Source of the DNA: Microbacterium sp. MYb62
Lineage (GTDB): Bacteria > Actinomycetota > Actinomycetes > Actinomycetales > Microbacteriaceae
Assembly: GCF_002979475.1 (NCBI RefSeq)
Contig: NZ_PCOY01000017.1
Span: forward strand, 1 to 64,000
DNA length: 64,000 bases
Direction: 5' to 3'
Shown in pieces: positions 50,118 to 59,893 of the stretch (position 1 is its first letter; the number at the start of each line of letters is the position of its first letter). Below the pieces are notes generated by a model. The model was not told the DNA's origin, did no database searches, and saw only the letters and a program-made list of their open reading frames with translations. Made by a program: the position numbers and the translations under genes.

Positions 50118-51011
50118 ATGAGCGATCGGAATGGCGATGGGTTGAGTGACCTCGCCCTGTGGCGGACATTTCTCGCCGCCTACCGATCGGGGTCGGTGTC
50201 GGCAGCCGCGCGGATGCTGGGGATCGCCCAGTCCTCCGTGACGACGCAGCTGCAGGCATTGGAGCGCCGCATCGGGGAGCCGCTCTTCATCCGCCATGCG
50301 CGTGGGATCGCCCCCACGCCCCGCGCCGACGATCTGGCCGCGCGCCTGTCCGGGCCGCTCGACGCGCTCGCCCTCGCCGTCGGGACCCCCGCACCGGCTG
50401 CCGCTCCGCCGGTGCGCATCGGCGGAGCGGGTGAGTTCGTCGAGCGCGTGGTGATGCCGGCGCTGGCGCCGATGATCGCGGAGGGGCGGCGGTTCACCGT
50501 CACCACGGGGTTGGCGGATGAGCTGCTCGAGCAGCTCGGTGCCGGAAGCCTCGATCTCGTGCTCTCGGCCATCCGTCCGAAGGGGCGCGCGCTTCCTGCT
50601 GCCGCTCTCGTCGACGAGGAGTTCGCCCTGGTCGCCGCACCGTCGCTCGGGGTCAGCGCTTCGGCTGAACTCGTGCCGAGCGCCCTCGAGGGCATCCCGC
50701 TCCTCGCCTACGCACACGACGTGCCCATCCTGCGTCGGTACTGGCGGCATGTGTTCGGCCTCCGCCTCGAGCGCGAACCCGCCCTGATCGTGCCCGACCT
50801 CCGAGCCCTCGCCGCGGCAGCCGTCGCCGGAGCGGGGATCACGGTGCTGCCGACGTACCTGATCGCCGAGGAGCTCGCCGACGGGCGGTTGGTCGTGCTG
50901 CGCGAGACCGACGACCCGCCGATCAACACCCTCTACCTGGTGCGCCGCCCCGGTCCGTTCACCGATGTCGTCGCCGAGATCGATCGGGCGCTTCGGCTCG
51001 CTGTCGCCTGA
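50118..51011 (+). CDS. LysR-family regulator
   Basis: A 297-residue LTTR. The helix-turn-helix is at residues about 12-60 (RSGSVSAAARMLGIAQSSVT, ALERRIGEPLFIRHARG), followed by the substrate-binding domain ending in LYLVRRPGPFTDVVAEI. TACATT (50106-50111) looks like a -10 just upstream of the ATG, so the mRNA may be leaderless. Divergence from the DJ-1 gene makes that its likely target. Confidence 0.92.
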   Translation: MSDRNGDGLSDLALWRTFLAAYRSGSVSAAARMLGIAQSSVTTQLQALERRIGEPLFIRHARGIAPTPRADDLAARLSGPLDALALAVGTPAPAAAPPVRIGGAGEFVERVVMPALAPMIAEGRRFTVTTGLADELLEQLGAGSLDLVLSAIRPKGRALPAAALVDEEFALVAAPSLGVSASAELVPSALEGIPLLAYAHDVPILRRYWRHVFGLRLEREPALIVPDLRALAAAAVAGAGITVLPTYLIAEELADGRLVVLRETDDPPINTLYLVRRPGPFTDVVAEIDRALRLAVA

Positions 51012-51036
51012 TCCCGCATCTCGGGTGAGACGGGCG

Positions 51037-51621
51037 TCAGCGCGTGAGCCAGGTCCGCAGCGAGCGGGTGACGAAGGGGAGCACCCAGTACGCCATGATC
51101 GGCGTGAGAACGAGGGTCGTGACGAGCACCCGCAGCCAGATCGGCAGCTCGTTCCATCCCGGCACGGGGCTCATCGCGTAGGTGAAGGCGAGGTTCACGG
51201 GGAAGAATCCGAGCCAGATCGAGGTCGCCTGCTTCCAGCGCGGCGGAGCGGGGGCGACCGTGACCGTCTCGGTGGTGCCGTCGGGCGACGGGAGCGTGAT
51301 CGTGCCGGTGGTCGGCTCGTCGAACCAGCCCTCGATCCCGGTGCGGCGCTTGGAGCGCTCGCTGCGCACGAAGCCCTCGCCCATCGACAGCCACCACGCC
51401 CGCTCGGCCGACTGCTCCCACGCGGTGAGCGAATCCTCGCTCGCGAAGCGGTAGAGCATGTGCCACACCTGCGAGTCCTCGCCGGCGCGCACCCAGCCCG
51501 AGCCGAGGAAGCCCGGATACTTCGTCGCGAGGTTCACCCCCGTCTGCACCCAGGCGGTCGCCTCGACGATGCGCTCGGGGTCGACTTCGCGGCGGATGGA
51601 CACGGTGAGGGGCTCGGACAA
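51037..51621 (-). CDS. antibiotic-biosynthesis-monooxygenase-like protein with two membrane spans
   Basis: A 194-residue protein. Residues about 3-95 resemble an ABM/dimeric alpha-beta barrel domain (TVSIRREVDPERIVEATAWV, WHMLYRFASEDSLTAWEQS). Two spans follow (about 135-155 and 163-185), in the COG3224 style. The start is taken as TTG 51621 with GAGGA upstream; a GTG at 51603 is possible. Function unknown. Confidence 0.72.
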   Translation of the reverse strand: MSEPLTVSIRREVDPERIVEATAWVQTGVNLATKYPGFLGSGWVRAGEDSQVWHMLYRFASEDSLTAWEQSAERAWWLSMGEGFVRSERSKRRTGIEGWFDEPTTGTITLPSPDGTTETVTVAPAPPRWKQATSIWLGFFPVNLAFTYAMSPVPGWNELPIWLRVLVTTLVLTPIMAYWVLPFVTRSLRTWLTR

Positions 51622-52046
51622 GGTGGGTCCTCGGTGAAGGGCGTCCGGGGTCGGGACGCCGAAGCGGATGCGCCAGGGGTGGCGGCGCTCCCTCGATTCT
51701 AATTCGGATGCGGGAGGTGCCCGGCCGCTCCCCGCCCCACTCCCCGCCCCACGAGGAGGACCCCCGCCGACCCGATTCGGCGGGGGTCTCGCGGCGTGGG
51801 AGCCGCGACGGGAGCGAGAGTGCTCACCGTGCGCGCGGTAGACGTGACACCCGATCCGGTCTGAGTCTCTGTCCGCGCACTTGTAGTTGTACCCGGCCGA
51901 GATGACGCGGCGGTGAACGCGATGCGAACAACCTCGATCCGATCGTGGCACCGAGTGGATCGAGATACAAGGACGTCCTAGTAAATGTCCGGGTCTCAGA
52001 GTAAACTCCCCAATGTGCCAACGACGGCACGGAGGGATGTCACACA
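51622..52046. other. 425-nt intergenic region with orphan hairpin and dehydrogenase leader
   Basis: No convincing gene. The first part has C-rich repeats (CCCCGCCCCAC, twice) and the hairpin at 51759-51788. The second half is lower in GC, with the palindrome AGGACGTCCT (51970-51979), a -10-like TAAACT near 52004 and a GGAGGG ribosome site 9 nt before ATG 52047, so it is probably the promoter and leader of the methylmalonate-semialdehyde dehydrogenase operon. No known riboswitch pattern was recognised. Confidence 0.6.
51759..51788. terminator. orphan terminator-like hairpin
   Basis: GACCCCCGCCGA (51759-51770) and TCGGCGGGGGTC (51777-51788) form a perfect 12-bp stem with loop CCCGAT, preceded by GAGGA. 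It ends no visible gene on either strand and lies between two divergent genes, so it may close a small RNA, or be a relic. Confidence 0.55.
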
Positions 52047-53546
<1,500 letters not shown>

Positions 53547-53572
53547 CCCGGAACCTCCCACAAGGAATCACG

Positions 53573-54778
53573 ATGACCATGACCACCGTCACCACCACCG
53601 CCGAGGAGCGCGAGGCGATCCTCGGCGCCGTCCGCGAGTTCGCCGAGACCGAGCTGGCCCCCTACGCCGCCGAGCGCGACGAGAAGCACCTGTTCCCGAG
53701 GGAGTCGCTCGGCAAGGCCGGCGAGCTCGGCCTCGGCGGCATCTACGTCGATGAGGAGTTCGGCGGCAGCGGCCTCAGCCGCCTCGACACCGTGGCGATC
53801 TTCGAGGAGCTGGCGAAGGGCGACCCCGCGGTCGCCGCCTACATATCCATCCACAACATGGTCGTCTGGATGATCGACACCTACGGTGACGACGCGCAGC
53901 GCGGAGCGTGGCTGCCGAAGCTGACGGCCATGTCCGAGTTCGGGGGCTACTGCCTCACCGAGCCGGGAGCGGGATCGGATGCCGCGAACATCGCGACCAG
54001 CGCGGTGCGCGACGGCGATGACTTCGTGCTCACCGGCGTGAAGCAGTTCATCTCCGGAGCGGGAGAGGCCGCCGTCTACGTCGTGATGGCGCGCACCGGC
54101 GAGCCGGGTGCGCGAGGGATCAGCGCCTTCCTCGTCCCCGGTGATGCCGAGTCGCTGAGCTTCGGCGCCCCGGAGAAGAAGATGGGCTGGCATGCGCAGC
54201 CCACCCGCCAGGTGATCCTCGACGGCGTCCGGGTTCCGGCATCCGCCATGCTCGGCGACGAGGGCCGCGGGTTCGCGATCGCGATGTCGGCGCTCAACGG
54301 CGGACGCCTCAACATCGCCGCCTGCTCGTTGGGCGGGGCGCAATGGGCACTCGACAAGGCGGTGCAGTACGTGCACGAGCGGATGGCCTTCGGCGAGCCG
54401 CTGGCAGAGAAGCAGTCGATCCTGTTCGCGATCGCCGACATGCGCACCGACCTGCACGCCGCACGGCTCATGGTGCGCGACGGTGCGCAGGCGGTCGACG
54501 AGCATGCGCCCGACGCGACGATGCGCTGCGCCATGGCCAAGCGCTTCGCGACCGATGCCGGCTTCGACGTCGCGAACCGCGCGCTGCAGCTGCACGGCGG
54601 CTACGGATATCTGCAGGACTACGGGATCGAGCGCGTCGTCCGCGATCTGCGGGTGCACCAGATCCTGGAAGGGACCAACGAGATCATGCGACTGATCGTC
54701 GGACGCGAGATGCTGCGACCCGCGGGCTCCGCGTCCCTCCAGCGCAGCGGCGGCGACCAGATGCGGAGCGCATCGTGA
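53573..54778 (+). CDS. acyl-CoA dehydrogenase (probable isobutyryl-CoA dehydrogenase)
   Basis: A 401-residue flavoprotein. The FAD segment is GYCLTEPGAGSDAANIATSA, the catalytic glutamate region is QILEGTNEIMRLIVGREM and LHGGYGYLQDYGIERVVRD precedes it. Placement between MmsA and HIBADH genes argues for isobutyryl-CoA (valine) as substrate; other short branched acyl-CoAs are possible. AAGGA is 6 nt before ATG 53573. Electrons would pass to the ETF coded at 58 kb. Confidence 0.92.
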   Translation: MTMTTVTTTAEEREAILGAVREFAETELAPYAAERDEKHLFPRESLGKAGELGLGGIYVDEEFGGSGLSRLDTVAIFEELAKGDPAVAAYISIHNMVVWMIDTYGDDAQRGAWLPKLTAMSEFGGYCLTEPGAGSDAANIATSAVRDGDDFVLTGVKQFISGAGEAAVYVVMARTGEPGARGISAFLVPGDAESLSFGAPEKKMGWHAQPTRQVILDGVRVPASAMLGDEGRGFAIAMSALNGGRLNIAACSLGGAQWALDKAVQYVHERMAFGEPLAEKQSILFAIADMRTDLHAARLMVRDGAQAVDEHAPDATMRCAMAKRFATDAGFDVANRALQLHGGYGYLQDYGIERVVRDLRVHQILEGTNEIMRLIVGREMLRPAGSASLQRSGGDQMRSAS

Positions 54779-55680
54779 CCACGCCGTCCTCCTCCACAGT
54801 CGTGGCCTTCCTCGGCCTCGGGCACATGGGGCTGCCGATGGCGAGGAATCTCGTCGCAGCAGGGCATGAGGTGCACGGCTTCGACCTCGTTCCCGCGGCC
54901 ATCGAGGCCGCGCAGGCGGCCGGCATCGCGGTGGCCGCGAGCGGCGCGGAAGCCGTGGCCTCGGCGGATGTCGTCATCACGATGTTCCCTGCCGGGAAGC
55001 ATGTGATCGAGGCGTACCGCACCGAGCTGCTTGCCGCGGCTCGGCCCGGCACGCTCTTCATCGAGTCGTCGACCATCGCCGTCGACGAGGCGCGGGCCGC
55101 GCACGCGCTCGCGCTCGCCGCGGGACACCGCAACGTCGACGCTCCCGTGTCTGGCGGTGTGGTCGGCGCGGAGAACGGCACGCTCGCGTTCATGGTCGGC
55201 GGGGCCGAGGAGGACTTCGCCGCAGCACTCCCGCTGCTGGAGGTCATGGGCAAGCGCATCGTGCACTGCGGCGGTCCGGGCCTCGGCCAGGCAGCCAAGG
55301 TCTGCAACAACATGGTGCTCGCGGTCTCGCAGATCGCGGTGGCCGAGGCGTTCGTGCTGGGGGAGCGGCTCGGGCTCGAACATCAGGCACTGTTCGACGT
55401 CGTTTCGCAGGCCTCGGGTCAGTGCTGGTCGATCACGACGAACTGCCCCGTGCCCGGCCCCGTACCCACGAGCCCGGCCAACCGCGACTACCAGCCGGGT
55501 TTCGCCGGTGCGCTGATGGCCAAGGATCTCGGGCTCGCGTTGCAGGCGATCCAGCAGACATCGACCGACGCCAGGATGGGCCGGCTCGCGCAGGAGATCT
55601 ACGCCGCTTTCGCCGCCGGTGACGGCGCGACGCGGGACTTCTCCGGAATCATCACCGACATCCGCGACGACCGCGTGTGA
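54775..55680 (+). CDS. mmsB: 3-hydroxyisobutyrate dehydrogenase
   Basis: A 301-residue beta-hydroxyacid dehydrogenase. The dinucleotide motif is [20 protein letters not shown], the substrate loop [19 protein letters not shown], and the catalytic lysine is in [14 protein letters not shown] (about residue 179). The C-terminal [11 protein letters not shown] is typical. It oxidises 3-hydroxyisobutyrate to methylmalonate semialdehyde for MmsA. GTG 54775 overlaps the upstream stop by 4 nt. Confidence 0.94.
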   Translation: MTTPSSSTVVAFLGLGHMGLPMARNLVAAGHEVHGFDLVPAAIEAAQAAGIAVAASGAEAVASADVVITMFPAGKHVIEAYRTELLAAARPGTLFIESSTIAVDEARAAHALALAAGHRNVDAPVSGGVVGAENGTLAFMVGGAEEDFAAALPLLEVMGKRIVHCGGPGLGQAAKVCNNMVLAVSQIAVAEAFVLGERLGLEHQALFDVVSQASGQCWSITTNCPVPGPVPTSPANRDYQPGFAGALMAKDLGLALQAIQQTSTDARMGRLAQEIYAAFAAGDGATRDFSGIITDIRDDRV

Positions 55681-55708
55681 TGATCGGTACTCCGACGGAG
55701 AGGGCGAC

Positions 55709-56485
55709 ATGACCGAGTACGAGACGATCCTGGTCGAGCAGCGTGGACGGGTGGGGTGGATCACCCTGAACCGTCCCGAGGCGCTGAACGCGTTGAACAG
55801 CCGGCTTGCGGAAGAGGTCACCGCGGCAGCGGTCGCCTTCGATGCCGACGAGGGCGTAGGCGCGATCGTCGTCACCGGATCCGAGAAGGCCTTCGCCGCC
55901 GGTGCCGACATCAAGGAGATGGAGGGCATGTCCGCGGCGCAGATGCTCGAGACCGATCATTTCGGCGTCTGGCACGAGTTCGCTGCGGTGCGGACCCCCG
56001 TGATCGCGGCGGTCTCCGGCTTCGCCCTGGGCGGCGGCTGCGAGCTGGCGATGATGTGCGACATCATCCTGGCCGCCGACGACGCCAAGTTCGGACAGCC
56101 CGAGATCAACCTGGGCGTGATCCCCGGCATGGGCGGCACGCAGCGTCTGATCCGCGCGGTCGGCTACTACAAGGCCGCGGAGCTGGTGCTCTCCGGGCGG
56201 TTCATGGGCGCGGAGGAGGCGGAGCGCTCCGGCCTCGTATCGCGCGTCGTGCCGGCATCCGACCTCCTCGCCGAGGCGACGAAGCTGGCCGACACGATCG
56301 CCTCGAAGTCGCTGCCGTCGGTCTACGCCGCGAAGGCCGCGCTGGATGCCGCGATGGAGACGACGCTGGCCGAGGGGCTCGCGCACGAGAAGCGGTCCTT
56401 CGCCGCGCTGTTCGACACCGCAGACCAGAAAGAGGGCATGTCGGCATTCCGGGAGAAGCGGGCGCCCGACTTCCAGAACCGATGA
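55709..56485 (+). CDS. enoyl-CoA hydratase
   Basis: A 258-residue crotonase-fold protein. The oxyanion-hole segment is [16 protein letters not shown] and catalytic glutamates lie in [14 protein letters not shown] and [20 protein letters not shown]. In this operon it would hydrate methacrylyl-CoA in valine breakdown, or general enoyl-CoAs. A separate 3-hydroxyisobutyryl-CoA hydrolase is not seen nearby. Confidence 0.94.
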   Translation: MTEYETILVEQRGRVGWITLNRPEALNALNSRLAEEVTAAAVAFDADEGVGAIVVTGSEKAFAAGADIKEMEGMSAAQMLETDHFGVWHEFAAVRTPVIAAVSGFALGGGCELAMMCDIILAADDAKFGQPEINLGVIPGMGGTQRLIRAVGYYKAAELVLSGRFMGAEEAERSGLVSRVVPASDLLAEATKLADTIASKSLPSVYAAKAALDAAMETTLAEGLAHEKRSFAALFDTADQKEGMSAFREKRAPDFQNR

Positions 56486-56552
56486 GCGGGTCGTGAAGGA
56501 AGCCCTGACGAGATGAGCGCCTGAAGCGATGCGTGCCGGAAGCGAACAGTGC

Positions 56553-56996
56553 TCAGCCGCGGAGGGCGTCGACGATCTTCGCGATCCGGCGCTCGCGCGT
56601 CGCCTCCTGCTTGGCCTCGGTCACGCTCCGCGCGTGCTCTTTGCGCACCGAGTACGACAGGGCGTCGAAGGCGGCGCGCAGCGCGGGGTCGGCGTCCAAG
56701 GCTGCCGCGAGCTCGGTGGGCACGTCGACGGTGCGCTCGGCGGAATCCACGCGGATCACGGCATCGATCTCCTGATCGATCTCGAGTCCGAGATCGGCGC
56801 GCACGGCCTTGCTGAAGCCGATCATGTTCTCGCTGCCCATGCGTGCCAGGCGCAGGCGGGCGGTGCGTCCTCCGATGGTGACGGCCACGGGGAAAGCCTT
56901 GCCGGCCCCGAGCGACGCGACCTGCTCGTCGCTGAGCAGGATCGCTGCAGCGGGGCCGCGGCCGGTGAGGACGGTGTGCAGGCGCAGTTCGCTCAT
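56553..56996 (-). CDS. DUF1905/YdeI-type small protein
   Basis: A 147-residue protein. The N-terminal half is a small beta barrel of the DUF1905 type (LRLHTVLTGRGPAAAILL, FPVAVTIGGRTARLRLARMG) and the C-terminus is the YdeI-like helix pair ending RERRIAKIVDALRG. Biochemical role unknown. Last of a MarR-SRPBCC-DUF1905 operon (4-nt overlap). Confidence 0.85.
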   Translation of the reverse strand: MSELRLHTVLTGRGPAAAILLSDEQVASLGAGKAFPVAVTIGGRTARLRLARMGSENMIGFSKAVRADLGLEIDQEIDAVIRVDSAERTVDVPTELAAALDADPALRAAFDALSYSVRKEHARSVTEAKQEATRERRIAKIVDALRG

Positions 56997-57463
56997 GCCG
57001 AAAGAGTACGCCCGGGATCCTCGAACTCGGCGGCGAGAATCGCGTTGCGCTCCCGGATCAGCCGGCGCATGTACGCGCGCAGGAACACCGCGTCGACGAG
57101 GCTGCCGAGCGGGCCGAACGGCGAGCGGAAGGTCACGGCGTCGCGCATCACAGTGCCGTCCGGATGCTCCTCGAACCGGTGCTCATGCAGGAACGCGGCG
57201 AACGGACCGGAGATCTGTCGGTCCGAGAAACCGCGGGGAGGATCGACGTCGAAGGCGATCGAGCGCAGGCGGAAGGGGATGCCGAAGTGGCGCGCCCGCC
57301 AGGTCGCGGTCGTGCCCTCGGTGAAGACGCCACCCGCCGGAGCCTCGACCATCGTCTCGCCGTATCGGGCCATGCTCTTCACATGCAGTGCCGGGTCGAG
57401 TGATGCGGCGAACACCTCGGCGGGGGACGCGTCGATGATCGTCTCGAGCGCGAACCGGGCCAC
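56993..57463 (-). CDS. SRPBCC-family (START-like) protein
   Basis: A 156-residue polyketide-cyclase-like fold: FALETIIDASPAEVFAASLD at the start, a beta sheet with FEEHPDGTVMRDAVTFRSP, and a long C-terminal helix (FLRAYMRRLIRERNAIL). These proteins bind hydrophobic ligands. It lies 1 nt after the MarR stop and overlaps the DUF1905 gene. Confidence 0.87.
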   Translation of the reverse strand: MARFALETIIDASPAEVFAASLDPALHVKSMARYGETMVEAPAGGVFTEGTTATWRARHFGIPFRLRSIAFDVDPPRGFSDRQISGPFAAFLHEHRFEEHPDGTVMRDAVTFRSPFGPLGSLVDAVFLRAYMRRLIRERNAILAAEFEDPGRTLSA

Positions 57464-57464
57464 G

Positions 57465-58001
57465 TCAGAGCGCTTCGGGCTGCGGACGCGGATCGGCGAA
57501 GTCGCCGGCGTCCTTGCGCAGCCGGGCCACGATCGCGACGAGCTCGGCCGCGTCGTCGCGGTTCAGGCCGGGTTCGGCGAAGACGTCGGCGTTGAGGGCC
57601 TGCGTGGCGCGCTCGACCAGTTCTCGTCCGGAATCCGTCAGGACGAGCAGGGCGGCGCGTCCGTCGTGCGGGTGCGGTTCCCGCGCGATCAGGCCGTCAC
57701 GGACCAGGCGCTCGGCCGTGCTCGTGACGGTGGTCGGGTGCACCTGGAGGCGGGCCACCACGCTCGACAGCGGAAGGCTGCCCGCGCGGCTGAAGGCCAG
57801 CAGGCGCAGCACCTCGTAGCGGGCGAAACTCAGCGCGAACGGCTTGAGGGCGGCGTCCACGCGGGCCAGCAGCAGCTGCTGGGCACGCATGACCGAGGTG
57901 ACGACGGCCATGCCGTCGGCGGCATCCGTCCATCCGTGCGCGAGCCATTGCCGCTTCGCCTCGGCGAGCGGATCGATGGGGAGCGGACGGGGTCGGGCCA
58001 T
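57465..58001 (-). CDS. MarR-family regulator
   Basis: A 178-residue regulator. The winged helix spans about residues 58-125 (LPLSSVVARLQVHPTTVTST, AERLVRDGLIAREPHPHDGR) with dimerisation helices at both ends. ATG 58001 is chosen to give a normal length and to avoid upstream sequence rich in Arg. First gene of a three-gene unit and divergent from etfB; it may respond to an aromatic or acyl compound. Confidence 0.9.
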   Translation of the reverse strand: MARPRPLPIDPLAEAKRQWLAHGWTDAADGMAVVTSVMRAQQLLLARVDAALKPFALSFARYEVLRLLAFSRAGSLPLSSVVARLQVHPTTVTSTAERLVRDGLIAREPHPHDGRAALLVLTDSGRELVERATQALNADVFAEPGLNRDDAAELVAIVARLRKDAGDFADPRPQPEAL

Positions 58002-58141
58002 TTCTCTACGGTAGTGCGGGGAAGGCGCGGTGCGGCGATGGCGCGCGACGCATCCGACGTCGCAACCGATGGTTCTCAGTCGCAAGTGAGCTGGAACTCA
58101 GTATCGCGGTCTAGAATTGCAGCAGTCGTGAGGAGCAATCG

Positions 58142-58918
58142 ATGAAGATCTTCGTCCTGGTCAAAGAGGTGCCGGACACCTATGGCGATCGCAAGTTGAA
58201 TCTCGAGACCGGGCTCGCCGATCGCGCCGCGGGTGATGTCGTCCTCGACGAGATCACGGAGCGGGCGCTCGAGGTCGCGCTCAGCTACGCCGACAAGAAC
58301 GACGGCACCGAGGTGGTGGCCGTCTCGATGGCTCCGGAAGGCTCCACGGCCTCCGTGCGTCGGGCGCTCGCGATCGGCGCAGGCTCGGCCGTGCACATCG
58401 CCGACGAACAGCTCTCCGGCGCCGACCTCGGACTCACCGCCGAGGTGCTCGCCGCCGCGATCCGCCGTGGCGCGCCCGACCTCGTGATCACCGGCAACCT
58501 GTCAACCGACGGCTCCGGCGGCGTGCTCCCCGCGATGCTCGCCGAGCACCTCGGATTCGCGCAGGTCACCGCCCTCTCGTCCGTCGAGATCACCGCAGAC
58601 GGGGTCTCCGGAACGCGTGCGGCCGATGCCGGCAGCCAGCCGGTCTCCGCGGCGCTGCCCGCCGTTATCTCGATCACCGAGGCGCTCCCGGATGCCCGGT
58701 TCCCGAACTTCAAGGGCATCATGGCCGCGAAGAAGAAGCCCCTCGAGGTGCTCTCGCTCGCCGACCTCGACGTCTCGGCAGACCCGTCCGCTGCCGCGCG
58801 GACCATCATGACCGCCGTGTCGGAGAAGCCCCCGCGGGCGGCCGGCGTGAAGATCACGGATGAGGGCGACGCCGCCGACAAGCTCGTCGACTACCTCGTG
58901 CAGAACAGGCTGGTGTGA
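58142..58918 (+). CDS. etfB: electron transfer flavoprotein beta subunit
   Basis: A 258-residue EtfB/FixA. Starts MKIFVLVKEVPDTYGDRKLN, with the AMP/FAD-contact region DLVITGNLSTDGSGGVLPAM and SITEALPDARFPNFKGIMAA. With EtfA it takes electrons from acyl-CoA dehydrogenases. A 1-nt gap separates it from etfA. Confidence 0.96.
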   Translation: MKIFVLVKEVPDTYGDRKLNLETGLADRAAGDVVLDEITERALEVALSYADKNDGTEVVAVSMAPEGSTASVRRALAIGAGSAVHIADEQLSGADLGLTAEVLAAAIRRGAPDLVITGNLSTDGSGGVLPAMLAEHLGFAQVTALSSVEITADGVSGTRAADAGSQPVSAALPAVISITEALPDARFPNFKGIMAAKKKPLEVLSLADLDVSADPSAAARTIMTAVSEKPPRAAGVKITDEGDAADKLVDYLVQNRLV

Positions 58919-58919
58919 G

Positions 58920-59891
58920 ATGACTTCCTCCGACAACCCGATCCTCGTCCTGGTCGACGTCGATCCCTCCGGCTACGTGGCCAGCAGCACTGCCGCCCTG
59001 ATCGGTGCGGCTTCGACGATCGGCTCGCCCGTGGCACTGATCGTCGGCGGCAGTCCGGCCGCCGTGGATCAGGCCGCCGCCGCCGGTGCGTCCATCGTGC
59101 TGACGGCCGACGGTGATGCCGGTTCGCTCACGGTTCCGATCGTGGATGCCCTGCAGGCCGCGGCCGCGCAGGTGCGCCCCGACGCCGTGCTCATCTCGAA
59201 CTCGATCTCCGGTCGTGATGTGGCCGGCCGCTTCGCGGTGCGCACGAAGAGTGCACTGTCGGTCGACGCCGTCGGGGTCTCGCGCGATGACGAGGGCGTC
59301 GTCGCCCACCACTCGGTCTACGGCGGGGCCTACCTCGTCGACTCCGCCCCCACCTTCGGCGTTCCGGTGATCACGGTGCGTCAGGGTGCGGTCGATGCGC
59401 GCGCCGAAGCCGTACCTTCGCACTCCGTCGAGGTGCTCGATGTCGCGGCATCCGGGGCTGTTGCGGCCACGGCCGGTCCGGTCGAAGCGGTCGAGGTCGC
59501 CTCCTCCCGTCCGGAGCTGCGCGGCGCCACGCGTGTCGTCTCCGGTGGTCGCGGTCTCGCGTCGAAGGAGAAGTTCGTGCTCGTCGAGGAGCTCGCCGAT
59601 GCCCTCGGCGCCGCCGTCGGTGCCTCTCGGGCAGCCGTCGACGCCGGGTACATCCCGCAGTCGCACCAGGTCGGTCAGACCGGGGTCTCGGTGTCGCCGC
59701 AGTTGTATGTCGCTCTCGGCATCTCGGGAGCGATCCAGCACCGCGCGGGCATGCAGACGTCGAAGAACATCGTCGCGATCAACAAGGATCCGGAGGCGCC
59801 GATCTTCGACGTCGCGGACTTCGGCATCGTCGGCGACGTGTTCGCCGTGGTGCCGCAGGTGATCGCGGCGCTCGAGGCGCGGAAGAAGTAG
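58920..59891 (+). CDS. etfA: electron transfer flavoprotein alpha subunit
   Basis: A 323-residue EtfA/FixB. The FAD-binding C-terminal domain has the serine/arginine region [33 protein letters not shown] and the [20 protein letters not shown] signature. It forms the heterodimer with EtfB. It is followed after 2 nt by a b-type cytochrome gene, an unusual electron acceptor context. Confidence 0.97.
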   Translation: MTSSDNPILVLVDVDPSGYVASSTAALIGAASTIGSPVALIVGGSPAAVDQAAAAGASIVLTADGDAGSLTVPIVDALQAAAAQVRPDAVLISNSISGRDVAGRFAVRTKSALSVDAVGVSRDDEGVVAHHSVYGGAYLVDSAPTFGVPVITVRQGAVDARAEAVPSHSVEVLDVAASGAVAATAGPVEAVEVASSRPELRGATRVVSGGRGLASKEKFVLVEELADALGAAVGASRAAVDAGYIPQSHQVGQTGVSVSPQLYVALGISGAIQHRAGMQTSKNIVAINKDPEAPIFDVADFGIVGDVFAVVPQVIAALEARKK

Positions 59892-59893
59892 CC

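Noticed and set aside
51622..52046. Riboswitch upstream of mmsA
   Set aside because: I recognised no known aptamer core; the hairpin alone is not enough.
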